Positions 28,186 through 36,870 of a DNA stretch of 64,000 nucleotides are shown here, in pieces. The notes under the pieces are model-generated. The model searched no databases. It worked only from the letters and a program-made list of their open reading frames with translations, and was not told the DNA's origin. The DNA is from Mycolicibacterium celeriflavum (GTDB lineage: Bacteria; Actinomycetota; Actinomycetes; Mycobacteriales; Mycobacteriaceae), in contig NZ_AP022591.1 of assembly GCF_010731795.1 (NCBI RefSeq), positions 3,410,001 through 3,474,000 on the forward strand. The letters run 5' to 3'. The position numbers were made by a program, and so were the translations under genes. The first letter of the stretch is position 1, and every line of letters starts with the position of its first letter.

Positions 28186-29251
28186 ACTCGAGGGCGTCCC
28201 GGGCGTCCCGGGTGTCCTGACGCCCGAACAGTGCCGGCAGACCGCGAAGTCGATTGCGGCGACACAGGAATCGTCCGGTGCCCTCCCGTGGTTCGACGGC
28301 GGCCACACCGATCCCTGGGACCACGTCGAGAACGCGATGGCGCTGACCGCCGCCGGCCTGCTGGAACCGGCGCGCGCGGCCTTCGAGTGGTCGCGCACGA
28401 CCCAGCGTCGCGACGGCTCGTGGCCCATCCAGTTGCGCAACGGCGTCATCGAGGATGCCAACAGCGACAGCAACTTCTGCGCCTACATCGCGACAGGCGT
28501 GTGGCACCACGTGCTGATCACCGGCGACCGTCGGTTCGCCGAGACGATGTGGCCGGTGGTGGCCAGGGCCATCGACTTCGTCCTCGGCATGCAGCTCGGT
28601 GGTGGTGAGATCGCCTGGGCGAGAAGCCCTTCGGCAATCGAGCCCGACGCGCTGCTGACCGGCTGCGCGAGCATCTACCACAGCATCCGGTGCGCGTTGG
28701 CACTCGCGGACTACTTCGACGACCCGCAGCCCGAGTGGGAGGTGGCCGTCGGCCGGCTCGGCCATGCGATCGCCCACCATCCCGAGGCGTTCGCGGTGAA
28801 GGACCGCTGGTCGATGGAGTGGTACTACCCGGTTCTCGGCGGCGCCGTGCGCGGTGCGGCGGCGACGGCGCGCATCGACGAGCGGTGGCACGACTTCGTG
28901 GTGCCCGGCCTCGGGATCCGCTGTGTCGACGACCGGCCGTGGGTGACCGGTGCCGAAACCTGCGAGCTGGTCCTGGCTTTGGACGCGATGGGGGACACCG
29001 TGCGCGCTCGGGAACAGTTCGCCGCAATGCACCATTTGCGTGAGGATGACGGTTCGTACTGGACGGGCCTGGTGTTCGCCGACGGCAAGCGCTGGCCCGA
29101 GGAACGCACGACGTGGACCGGCGCTGCGATGATCCTCGCCGCCGATGCGCTGTCGGCAACCACGGCGGCCAGCGGGCTTTTCCGCGGCGTCGAACTACCA
29201 CGCGGCCTCGAAGGCGAATACGACTGCGAGTGCGCGACGAGCGACCGCTGA
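28172..29251 (+). CDS. Alpha-toroid (prenyltransferase/terpene cyclase-like) protein
   Basis: 359 residues from GTG 28172. The sequence is a run of helical repeats with QW-like elements RRDGSWPIQ and EDDGSYWTG and short WDHVENAMAL and GAAMILAADAL segments, which suggest an alpha/alpha toroid such as in prenyltransferases, squalene-hopene cyclase halves or six-hairpin glycosidases. No DxDD cyclase motif is seen, so cyclase activity is doubtful. Third gene of the operon, overlapping the methyltransferase. The fold is an inference from repeat pattern; the function is open (prenyl-lipid binding, glycan hydrolysis or a scaffold are all possible). Confidence 0.65.
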   Translation: MLTPKLEGVPGVPGVLTPEQCRQTAKSIAATQESSGALPWFDGGHTDPWDHVENAMALTAAGLLEPARAAFEWSRTTQRRDGSWPIQLRNGVIEDANSDSNFCAYIATGVWHHVLITGDRRFAETMWPVVARAIDFVLGMQLGGGEIAWARSPSAIEPDALLTGCASIYHSIRCALALADYFDDPQPEWEVAVGRLGHAIAHHPEAFAVKDRWSMEWYYPVLGGAVRGAAATARIDERWHDFVVPGLGIRCVDDRPWVTGAETCELVLALDAMGDTVRAREQFAAMHHLREDDGSYWTGLVFADGKRWPEERTTWTGAAMILAADALSATTAASGLFRGVELPRGLEGEYDCECATSDR

Positions 29252-29932
<681 letters not shown>

Positions 29933-29935
29933 TCA

Positions 29936-29979
29936 TTGCTGGTGCCGATTCGTTGTAGTAGCGTCCGGACATGTGTCCG
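29936..29979 (+). promoter_or_regulatory. Promoter plus operator of the TetR gene
   Basis: TTGCTG (29936-29941), 17 bases, TAGCGT (29959-29964), two bases, GGACATGTGTCC (29967-29978; arms CGGACA and TGTCCG). Read on the minus strand the core is GGACACATGTCC, identical to the operator at 26126-26137. It runs over the GTG start of tetR, so repressor binding would block its own promoter. Confidence 0.75.
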
Positions 29980-30542
29980 ACGCGGCCCTGGAGTCGACCC
30001 GGCGCCGTCTGACCGCCAAGCAGGCGGACACCGTGGACCGCCTCGGCCGGGCCGCGGTCGACCTCCTCGGCCGCGAGGGCTTCGCCGGTCTGACCGTGCG
30101 CCGGGTGGCCGCCGACGCGGGCGTCGGCGCCGCCACCGCCTACACCTACTTCTCCTCCAAGGAGCACCTCGTCGCGGAGGTGTTCTGGCGACGGCTGTCG
30201 ATGTCGCCGCCGGCGGCGCACGAGTCGGACGATCCCGCAACCCGCGTCATCGAAGTGCTGCGGCACATCTCGCTGCTGGTCGCCGATGAGCCCGAGTTCG
30301 CCGGCGCGGTGACGACCGCGCTGTTGGGCCGCGACCCCGACGTCGAGGTGCTGCGGCTGCGGATCGGCCGCGAGATCCGCGCCCGACTGGCCGCGGCCCT
30401 GGGTACCGACGTCGATGCCGACGTCATCGACTCGCTCGAGATGCTGTATTCCGGCGCGCTGGTCCGCGCAGGCATGGGCTACGCGTCGTACACCGAGATC
30501 GCGGATCGGCTGGCGAAGTCCGCGCGGTTGATCCTGGGCTGA
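29973..30542 (+). CDS. TetR-family repressor of the glycosyltransferase locus
   Basis: 189 residues from GTG 29973, which sits inside the operator; this start gives the usual TetR length, and the mRNA would be leaderless (-10 box nine bases upstream). The helix-turn-helix is LTVRRVAADAGVGAATAYTYF, followed by SSKEHLVAEVF. The C-terminal ligand domain has no recognisable signature. The shared operator with the glycosyltransferase operon makes it the likely local repressor and autoregulator. Ligand unknown; perhaps the product or an intermediate of the pathway. Confidence 0.85.
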   Translation: MSDAALESTRRRLTAKQADTVDRLGRAAVDLLGREGFAGLTVRRVAADAGVGAATAYTYFSSKEHLVAEVFWRRLSMSPPAAHESDDPATRVIEVLRHISLLVADEPEFAGAVTTALLGRDPDVEVLRLRIGREIRARLAAALGTDVDADVIDSLEMLYSGALVRAGMGYASYTEIADRLAKSARLILG

Positions 30543-30546
30543 CCGG

Positions 30547-31149
30547 TCAGCGTGCGCCGAGAATCGCTTCAGACGCGGTGATCGCGGGCTCGATGATCCC
30601 CCGCAGATCGCGGCCGTCCTCGACGAACAACGCGGTCAGTTCACGTAACCCACCCAACAGGATCAGCGCCAGCGGGCGCGAGATCGCGGGCAGTCGTGCA
30701 CGCCGAAAACCGGGGCTGTCGCTGAGATCGACGAGCATGTCGGTCAGGTGCTCCATGGCCAGCCGATGCAGCGGCTGGGCGGCGGTGCCCAGCGCGGGTG
30801 CCTCGCGAATCCAGGTCAACGTTATCGCCGGACGTGCCGCGATGTGGTCGACGTAGGCGTTGACCGCCTGCCGGATCTGGTCCTGCCAATCGGCATCCGG
30901 CCGGGTCGCCGCCCGGATGCTGGCGATCAGGTCCTCGTTGTTGCGGCGCAGCAGCTCGATCAGACATTCGGCCTTGCTCGGAAACTGCTCGTAGAAGGTC
31001 CGCTTGGAGGTGCGGGCGTGCCGCACGATGTCGGCCACCGTGGTGTCGCGGTAGCCGCGCTCGTTGATAGAGGCGGCCAGACCGTCGAGAACTCGATCGC
31101 GGAACGGGTCGCCGACGGCGGTAGCGCCGTTGTCGAGCGCTGTCGTCAT
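30547..31149 (-). CDS. TetR-family regulator (Rv0135c type), divergent from the P450 genes
   Basis: Start ATG 31149, preceded by GGAGG, gives 200 residues (Rv0135c: 201). DNA-binding part: TTVADIVRHARTSKRTFYEQF. The C-terminal part has WIREAPALG and GLRELTALFVEDGRDL, typical of lipid- or drug-binding TetR regulators. Divergent from the CYP138-like genes, the arrangement of Rv0135c-cyp138, with several GGTACC-type palindromes between them. It probably represses both itself and the P450s. Confidence 0.88.
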   Translation of the reverse strand: MTTALDNGATAVGDPFRDRVLDGLAASINERGYRDTTVADIVRHARTSKRTFYEQFPSKAECLIELLRRNNEDLIASIRAATRPDADWQDQIRQAVNAYVDHIAARPAITLTWIREAPALGTAAQPLHRLAMEHLTDMLVDLSDSPGFRRARLPAISRPLALILLGGLRELTALFVEDGRDLRGIIEPAITASEAILGAR

Positions 31150-31164
31150 CTCGCCTCCAGACCC

Positions 31165-31224
31165 TTGCGACAACTGGTACCAACCGGTACCGTACATCAC
31201 ACAATCGTGGTACATCGTAGTACC
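31165..31224 (+). promoter_or_regulatory. P450 promoter with GGTACC-type operators
   Basis: TTGCGA (31165-31170), 17 bases, TACCGT (31188-31193) is a likely promoter. Palindromes GGTACC lie at 31176-31181 and 31186-31191, ten bases apart (one helical turn), and GGTAC-N6-GTACC at 31209-31224 sits between promoter and gene. Suited to dimers of the divergent TetR protein. Confidence 0.6.
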
Positions 31225-31244
31225 GAGATATGGCTGGGAGCGTC

Positions 31245-32609
31245 ATGAACGAAGTCACGGTCATCGAGGGCACAGGAACGCCCACCGAAGCCGAGTCGTC
31301 CCGAGCGGTCAAGCTGCCGCCGCAGCCGCCGATTCCCAAGCCCGTTCTGGGCGTCGCCTTCTCGATCTCACGGCGGTGGACCGTGGCCCAGATCGCCCGC
31401 CGCTACGGGTCGGTGTTCACGCTGAACCTTCCGGTGTTCGGACGCACGGTCGTCGTCGGTGAACCGCAACTGGCCAAGCAGCTGTTCATGGCCAACACCG
31501 ACGACGTCGGCAACATCCAGCCGAATCTGTCCCGGGTGCTCGGACCCGGCTCGGTGTTCGCACTCGACGGAGCCGAGCACCGCCGTCGACGCCGGCTGTT
31601 GACCCCGCCGTTTCACGGCAAGAGCATCAAAAACTACGAGCGCATCTTCGAAGAGGAGACGCTGCGCGAATCGGCGAACTGGCCAACGGGACAGGCATTC
31701 CCGGCCCTCGAGCCGATGATGCGGATCACGCTCAACGCGATTCTGCGCGCCGTGTTCGGCGCCGACGGTGAGCATCTCGACGAATTACGGCGCATCATCC
31801 CGCCCTGGGTGACGCTCGGTTCCCGGGTGTCGACGCTGCCGACCCCGTCGCGAACCTACGGCCGGTTCAGCCCGTGGGGCCGGCTGGCCGAATACCGCAG
31901 GCAGTACGACGCCGTCATCGACAAGCTGATCGACTGGGTCACCGCCGACCCGAACTTCGAGAGCCGTGACGATGTACTGGCGCTGCTGCTGCGCAGCACG
32001 TACGAAGACGGTACCGCTATGTCCCGCAACGATATCGGCGACGAGTTGCTGACCCTGCTTGCTGCCGGGCACGAGACCACTGCGTCCACCCTGGCGTGGG
32101 CCTTCGAGCGGATCACCCGGCATCCGGAGGTACTGGCGAAGCTGGTCGACGAAGCGGGCACGGACGACAACGAGTACCGACAGGCCACCATCCTGGAAGT
32201 GCAGCGGTCGCGGACGGTCATCGACTTCGCCGGTCGGCACGTCTACTCGCCGACATTCGAACTCGGCGATTGGGTTGTACCGCAGGCGCATTCGATTCTG
32301 GCCAGCATCTCGCTGATGCACGACCGTGCCGAGGAGTTCCCGGGGCCCGACAGCTTCGATCCCCAGCGCTTCCTCGGTGATCGGCCCCCGACGTTCGCGT
32401 TCATCCCGTTCGGCGGGGGCACCAGGCGGTGCGTAGGTGCGGTGTTCGCCAACGTCGAGATGGATGTGGTGCTACGGACGGTGCTGCGCCACTTCGTGAT
32501 CGACAGCACGACGGCGCCCGCGGAGAAGGTGCATTCACGCGGTGTGGCCTACACCCCGAAGGAAGGCGGACGCACCGTGGTCCACCGCCGAGAAACGCCG
32601 CTCGCTTAG
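31245..32609 (+). CDS. Cytochrome P450, CYP138-like (first copy)
   Basis: 454 residues from ATG 31245 (GGGAG ahead); ATG 31230 would add five. P450 marks: I-helix AAGHETTAS, the ExxR motif EVQR, and the heme loop FGGGTRRCVGA with the cysteine ligand. Long stretches agree with M. tuberculosis CYP138, such as NIQPNLSR, GSVFALDG, PPFHGKS and LSPWGRLAE-like SPWGRLAE. Monooxygenase of unknown substrate; needs ferredoxin and reductase from elsewhere. Divergent from the Rv0135c-type regulator. Confidence 0.9.
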   Translation: MNEVTVIEGTGTPTEAESSRAVKLPPQPPIPKPVLGVAFSISRRWTVAQIARRYGSVFTLNLPVFGRTVVVGEPQLAKQLFMANTDDVGNIQPNLSRVLGPGSVFALDGAEHRRRRRLLTPPFHGKSIKNYERIFEEETLRESANWPTGQAFPALEPMMRITLNAILRAVFGADGEHLDELRRIIPPWVTLGSRVSTLPTPSRTYGRFSPWGRLAEYRRQYDAVIDKLIDWVTADPNFESRDDVLALLLRSTYEDGTAMSRNDIGDELLTLLAAGHETTASTLAWAFERITRHPEVLAKLVDEAGTDDNEYRQATILEVQRSRTVIDFAGRHVYSPTFELGDWVVPQAHSILASISLMHDRAEEFPGPDSFDPQRFLGDRPPTFAFIPFGGGTRRCVGAVFANVEMDVVLRTVLRHFVIDSTTAPAEKVHSRGVAYTPKEGGRTVVHRRETPLA

Positions 32610-32618
32610 GAGGAACCG

Positions 32619-33950
32619 ATGACGGACGCCGCCGTCACCAAGCAGGACGCCCCGGTCGCACCCGGCCGGACGCCGCCGGCGGTGCCGTTACCCAAACCCG
32701 TTCAGCTGGTGCTCATGGCGGGGTTCCGGCGCTGGTATCTGGTCAAGGCCATCAACCGGTACGGGCCGGTGTTCGCGATCAATGTGCCGTTCTTCGGTCG
32801 CAGCGTGGTGGTCGCCGATCCCGCGCTGCTGCGGCAGGTGTACCTCGCGAGCACCGACGATCTGATCAACGTGCAACCCAACCTGAGCCGGATCTTCGGT
32901 CCCGGTTCGGTTTTCGCGCTTGACGGGGTCGAGCATCGCAAGCGCCGCAAGCTGCTTGCCCCGCCGTTCCACGGTCAGAGCATCAAGAACTACGAGAAGA
33001 TCATCGAGGAGGAGACGCTCCGCGAGACGGCGACCTGGCCGGAAGGCGTCGAGTTCCCGACACTCGAACCGATGAACCGGATTACGCTGAACGTCATCTT
33101 GCGCACGGTGTTCGGCGCCGACGGAGCCGAACTCGACTTCCTGCGAGAGATCATCCCGCCGTGGGCCAAGCTGGGTTCCCGCATGGCGACCCTGCCCGAA
33201 CCGCCGCTGCGGACCGGACGGTTCAGCCCGTGGGGGCGGTTGGCGGCTTTCCGCCGCCAGTTCGACCGGACGGTGTTCGCACTGATCGACAAGGCCGAAG
33301 CCGATCCCGCGCGCGATGAGCGCACCGACATCCTGGCGCTGTTGCTGCGCAGCACCTATGAGGACGGCACGCCGATGTCGCGCCAGGACGTCTCCGACGA
33401 ACTGCTAACGCTTCTGGGGGCGGGCCATGAGACGACCGCCTCGACGCTCGGCTGGGCCTTCGAGCGGCTGCGCCGTCACCCCGAGGTGCTGGCCGAGTTG
33501 GTCAGGGAGAACGACGAGGGCGGCAGCGAATACCGCCAGGCCTTCATCAACGAACTGCAACGCAACCGCACCGTCATCGACTTCTCCGGACGTCACGTCG
33601 CCGCACCGCATTTCGACCTCGGCGAGTGGCGGATCCCGCACGGTTACACCGTGATGGTGGCGCTGGCGAACATCCACGCCGATGCGAAAGTCTTCCCCGA
33701 CCCCGAGCGCTTCGACCCGAACCGCTTCCTGGGTAAGCGACCGCCGACGGCGTGGGTGCCCTTCGGTGGCGGCACGCGCCGGTGCATCGGCGCCGCGTTC
33801 GCGAACGTCGAAATGGACGTCGTGCTACGAACAGTGCTGCGGCACTTCGTGATCGAGACCGATAACGCCCCCGACGAGAAGGTGCATTTCCGCGGCATCG
33901 CGTTCACGCCGAAGGACGGCGGCCGGGTCGTGGTACGACACCGGAGTTAA
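32619..33950 (+). CDS. Cytochrome P450, CYP138-like (second copy)
   Basis: 443 residues; ATG 32619 has a strong AGGAGG that overlaps the stop codon of the first P450, so the two are cotranscribed. I-helix GAGHETTAS, ExxR ELQR, heme loop FGGGTRRCIGA. It shares with the first copy the segments NVQPNLSR, GSVFALDGVEHRKRRK, PPFHGQSIKNYE and NVEMDVVLRTVLRHFVI, so the pair arose by tandem duplication of a cyp138-like gene. M. tuberculosis has one copy at this place. Divergence in the N-terminal and middle parts suggests a different substrate. Confidence 0.9.
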   Translation: MTDAAVTKQDAPVAPGRTPPAVPLPKPVQLVLMAGFRRWYLVKAINRYGPVFAINVPFFGRSVVVADPALLRQVYLASTDDLINVQPNLSRIFGPGSVFALDGVEHRKRRKLLAPPFHGQSIKNYEKIIEEETLRETATWPEGVEFPTLEPMNRITLNVILRTVFGADGAELDFLREIIPPWAKLGSRMATLPEPPLRTGRFSPWGRLAAFRRQFDRTVFALIDKAEADPARDERTDILALLLRSTYEDGTPMSRQDVSDELLTLLGAGHETTASTLGWAFERLRRHPEVLAELVRENDEGGSEYRQAFINELQRNRTVIDFSGRHVAAPHFDLGEWRIPHGYTVMVALANIHADAKVFPDPERFDPNRFLGKRPPTAWVPFGGGTRRCIGAAFANVEMDVVLRTVLRHFVIETDNAPDEKVHFRGIAFTPKDGGRVVVRHRS

Positions 33951-33976
33951 GCGCGAGCAGGGGCCTAGACAAGCGC

Positions 33977-34032
33977 CGAGACTACGGTTTCTGACTGGTT
34001 TCGGTCGATTCTCGTCACAAACCGTAGTCTCG
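33977..34032. repeat. Inverted repeat with 14-base perfect arms between convergent genes
   Basis: CGAGACTACGGTTT (33977-33990) and AAACCGTAGTCTCG (34019-34032) are perfect inverted copies separated by 28 bases. It lies between the end of the second P450 gene and the end of msrA. It could be a bidirectional transcription terminator (no clear U run) or a short palindromic repeat element. Confidence 0.7.
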
Positions 34033-34043
34033 CGGCCGACGGA

Positions 34044-34559
34044 TTACTTGTTCGCCGTCGCCCGCCTGGGTAGCTTCCAGCCCGGGCGCGGGTAGTGGCA
34101 GGTGTAGCCGGTGGGATACCGCTCCAGGTAGTCCTGGTGCTCTGGCTCGGCCTCCCAGAAGTCGCTCGCCGGTGTCACCTCGGTGACGACCTTGCCGGGC
34201 CACAGGCCGGAGGCATCGACGTCGGCGATGGTGTCGAGCGCGATGCGCTTCTGCTCGTCGTCGAGGTAGAAGATCGCCGACCGGTAGCTGGTGCCGACGT
34301 CGTTGCCCTGCCGGTTCTTCGTGGTCGGGTCGTGGATCTGGAAGAAGAACTCGAGCAGCGCCCGGTAGTCGGTCTTCGTCGGGTCGTAGACGATCTCGAT
34401 CGCCTCGGCATGGCCGGGGTGGTTGCGGTAGGTGGCGTTGGCGTTCTCGCCGCCGGTGTAGCCGACGCGCGTCGACACCACACCGGGCTGCTTGCGAATC
34501 AGATCCTGCATGCCCCAGAAGCAACCGCCCGCCAGGATGGCCGTCTTGGTGTCACTCAT
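34044..34559 (-). CDS. msrA: Peptide methionine sulfoxide reductase MsrA
   Basis: 171 residues with the catalytic Cys13 in GGCFWGMQ, followed by [24 protein letters not shown] family sequence ([15 protein letters not shown]) and [13 protein letters not shown] further cysteine near the C-terminus (TGYTCHYP) may serve as resolving cysteine. Reduces methionine-S-sulfoxide in proteins using thioredoxin. Corresponds to Rv0137c next to cyp138. The ATG overlaps the stop of the msrB remnant upstream (ATGA), showing an original msrB-msrA operon. Confidence 0.93.
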   Translation of the reverse strand: MSDTKTAILAGGCFWGMQDLIRKQPGVVSTRVGYTGGENANATYRNHPGHAEAIEIVYDPTKTDYRALLEFFFQIHDPTTKNRQGNDVGTSYRSAIFYLDDEQKRIALDTIADVDASGLWPGKVVTEVTPASDFWEAEPEHQDYLERYPTGYTCHYPRPGWKLPRRATANK

Positions 34560-34770
34560 GCTTGTGCCTCCTTCGTGAACAACGACTTGTACTGGCCGCC
34601 GCCCTCGGCCTCGAGGTCGTCGAGGTGAATGAACCTCAGCGAAGCCGAGTTGATGCAGCAGCGCAACCCGCGTTCGTCGCGCCGCCCTTCGGTGAACACG
34701 TGCCCGAGGTGGCGGCCACCGGCGACAACGCGCTCACCGCGGCCGGGTTCTTGTCGTATTGCCTTGCCAT
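34556..34770 (-). pseudogene. msrB remnant with a large internal deletion
   Basis: From ATG 34770 the frame reads [17 protein letters not shown], a typical start of actinobacterial MsrB. It then changes frame, and the other frame continues [36 protein letters not shown] and [12 protein letters not shown] to a TGA that overlaps the msrA ATG. The N-terminal 17 and the C-terminal about 55 residues are thus joined with roughly 80-90 middle residues missing, including the zinc-binding CxxC pairs if present and the substrate loop. With the frame change no full protein can be made. The C-terminal catalytic CINSA cysteine is still encoded. Confidence 0.8.
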
Positions 34771-34829
34771 GGTGCCTGTATAACCGGCGGCGTAACGCCG
34801 GTGTTCCGAGCGGGGATTACGGTTATGTG

Positions 34830-35228
34830 ATGCGTGCGCTCGCTGCGGTGGCCGGGCTGCTGATGGCCGTTGGCCTCGCTCCCGTCGCGTCGGCGGAGAC
34901 CGCGGTGCTTGCCGAACGGCCCGGCTACCAGGGTGTCGTGTTCACCGACAACCCGGCGATCGTCGACGCCCATCCCATGCGCGCCGAGTCGTTCAGCCGA
35001 GCCGCCGACGACCGCGCGATCGCGGTGCATTTCACCACGGGCACGCCGCAGTGCTACGGCGTGCACGCCACGGTCCAGGAGACTCCCGACGTCGTCACCG
35101 TCGCGTTGCGGGGCGGCACGCTCCCGGAAGCCGTCGGCCGCGCGTGCATCATGATCGCGGTGTCGGGGACCCTCGACGTCGCATTGCAGGATCCGCTGGG
35201 CACCCGGCAGGTGCTGACCGCGTTCTGA
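34830..35228 (+). CDS. Small secreted protein of unknown function
   Basis: 132 residues from ATG 34830 (a GTG one codon earlier is in frame). Signal peptide MRALAAVAGLLMAVGLAPVASA, cut before ETAVLAE. The mature protein (about 110 residues) has two cysteines (TPQCYGVHA and GRACIMIAV), probably a disulfide, and looks beta-rich. I do not recognise a family. It stands alone between the msrB remnant, read in the other direction, and the KstR-type box. Confidence 0.7.
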   Translation: MRALAAVAGLLMAVGLAPVASAETAVLAERPGYQGVVFTDNPAIVDAHPMRAESFSRAADDRAIAVHFTTGTPQCYGVHATVQETPDVVTVALRGGTLPEAVGRACIMIAVSGTLDVALQDPLGTRQVLTAF

Positions 35229-35245
35229 GCCTCGACAAACGCCAG

Positions 35246-35259
35246 TAGAACGTGTTCTA
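35246..35259. promoter_or_regulatory. KstR-type operator, perfect palindrome
   Basis: TAGAACGTGTTCTA is a full palindrome and an exact fit to the KstR consensus TnnAACnnGTTnnA. It ends nine bases before the GTG start of the SnoaL-like gene at 35269. Confidence 0.8.
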
Positions 35260-35268
35260 GTTCTCGTT

Positions 35269-35775
35269 GTGACGAGCAGCACCTTCAGCCGTGACGAACT
35301 CGTCGCGGCGTTCGAGAAGTTCGAGGCGACGGTCGACCGCGCCGCCCAGACCAGGGACTGGGATCCCTGGGTTGAGCAGTACACCCCCGACGTCGTCTAC
35401 GTCGAGCACGCGGCGGGCACCATGCGCGGCCGGGAGGAGGTTCGCGCCTGGATCTGGAAGACGATGGAGACCTTCCCCGGTAGCTACATGACGTCGTTCC
35501 CGGCGCTGTGGGCGGTCTTCGACGAGCCGACCGGCCGCGTCATCTGCGAACTCGACAACCCGATGCGCGACCCCGGCGACGGCACGATCATCAGCGCGAC
35601 CAACATCTCGATCCTCACCTACGCAGGCGACGGGCTGTGGCGCCGGCAGGAGGACGTCTACAACCCGCTGCGCTTCGTCAAGGCAACGGTCAAATGGTGC
35701 AGCAAGGCCGCCGAACTGGGCACGTTGAGCGACGAGGCGGCGAGTTGGATGCGCCAGTACGGAGGCGCCCGGTGA
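35269..35775 (+). CDS. SnoaL/NTF2-like protein (Rv0138 type)
   Basis: 168 residues from GTG 35269. NTF2-like fold with the pattern WDPWVEQYTPDVVYVEHAAGTMRG and ISATNISILTYAGDGLWRRQED, as in limonene-epoxide-hydrolase/SnoaL-type enzymes and ketosteroid isomerase relatives. Its start is directly behind a KstR-type operator, and its stop overlaps the start of an SDR gene (GTGA). Same pair as Rv0138-Rv0139. A steroid or fatty-acid metabolite as substrate is an inference from the operator. Confidence 0.82.
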   Translation: MTSSTFSRDELVAAFEKFEATVDRAAQTRDWDPWVEQYTPDVVYVEHAAGTMRGREEVRAWIWKTMETFPGSYMTSFPALWAVFDEPTGRVICELDNPMRDPGDGTIISATNISILTYAGDGLWRRQEDVYNPLRFVKATVKWCSKAAELGTLSDEAASWMRQYGGAR

Positions 35776-36806
35776 GCAAGCTGGTGATCGGGGCCAACGG
35801 TTTCCTCGGCTCGCACGTCGCCCGACTCCTGGTGGCCGACGGGCATGACGTCCGCGCCATGGTCCGCCCGAACGCGAACACGACGGGCATCGACGACCTC
35901 GCCGTGGAACGTTTCCACGGCGACATCTGGGACGACGACACTTTGCGTGCGGCCATGACCGGAGTGGACGACGTGTACTACTGCGTCGTCGACACCCGCG
36001 GCTGGCTCAAGGACCCCGCCCCGCTGTTTCACACCAACGTCGACGGCACCCGCAACGTGCTCGAGATCGCCAAAGACATGAACCTGCACCGGTTCGTCTA
36101 CACCAGCAGCTACGTGACGGTCGGACGCCGGCGCGGGCATGTGGCCACCGAGGACGACGCGATCGTCGACGGAGGCGAGATGTCGCCGACCTTTCGGCTC
36201 CGGGGGCTGACGCCGTACGTGCGGTCCCGCGTCCAGGCCGAGACGCTGGTGTTGCAGTACGCACGCGAACACGGCCTGCCCGCGGTAGCGATGTGCGTAT
36301 CGACCACCTACGGCAGCGGTGACTGGGGCCGCACCCCGCACGGCGCGATCATCGCCGGAGCGGCGTTCGGCAAGCTGCCGTTCGTGATGGGCGGTATCGA
36401 ACTCGAGGCCGTCGGTGTCGACGACGCAGCGCGCGCCATGATCCTGGCCGCCGAACGCGGCCGTGTCGATGAGCGCTACCTGATCTCGGAGAAGATGATC
36501 AGCAATGCCGAGGTCGTCCGCATCGCCGCCGAGGCGGCGGGGATGCCGGCGCCGACGAAGTCGATACCGCTCCCGGTCTCGTACGCGATGGCCACCCTGG
36601 GCTCCGTGAAGGCGCGACTGACCGGGACCGACGAGAAGTTGTCGCTGGAGTCGTTGCGGCTGATGCGTGCCGAAGCGCCGGTGGACTGCAGCAAGGCCAG
36701 ACGCGAACTCGGTTGGGCGCCAAGGCCGGTCGAGGAGTCGATCCAGGAGGCGGCACAGTTCTGGGCCGCCTTGCGGGATGCGCGACGCAAGAGCAAGGCC
36801 GGCTGA
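35772..36806 (+). CDS. NAD(P)-dependent extended SDR / 3-beta-HSD-like reductase (Rv0139 type)
   Basis: 344 residues from GTG 35772. The Rossmann motif is VIGANGFLGSHV (GxxGxxG), substrate-side segments are NVDGTRNVLE and FVYTSSYVTVG. In the active site the usual YxxxK reads YVRSR (in TPYVRSRVQAE): the catalytic lysine is arginine. The C-terminal part is as in dihydroflavonol reductase/3-beta-hydroxysteroid dehydrogenase relatives. Coupled to the SnoaL-like gene behind a KstR-type box, so a steroid- or lipid-linked reaction is likely. The K-to-R change may alter activity. Confidence 0.8.
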   Translation: MSKLVIGANGFLGSHVARLLVADGHDVRAMVRPNANTTGIDDLAVERFHGDIWDDDTLRAAMTGVDDVYYCVVDTRGWLKDPAPLFHTNVDGTRNVLEIAKDMNLHRFVYTSSYVTVGRRRGHVATEDDAIVDGGEMSPTFRLRGLTPYVRSRVQAETLVLQYAREHGLPAVAMCVSTTYGSGDWGRTPHGAIIAGAAFGKLPFVMGGIELEAVGVDDAARAMILAAERGRVDERYLISEKMISNAEVVRIAAEAAGMPAPTKSIPLPVSYAMATLGSVKARLTGTDEKLSLESLRLMRAEAPVDCSKARRELGWAPRPVEESIQEAAQFWAALRDARRKSKAG

Positions 36807-36870
36807 ACGGCGCGCCGAAGCGCGTTCAACTGCTGGCGTCGTCGATTCGATCGCGACTAGCGTCGCAGAG

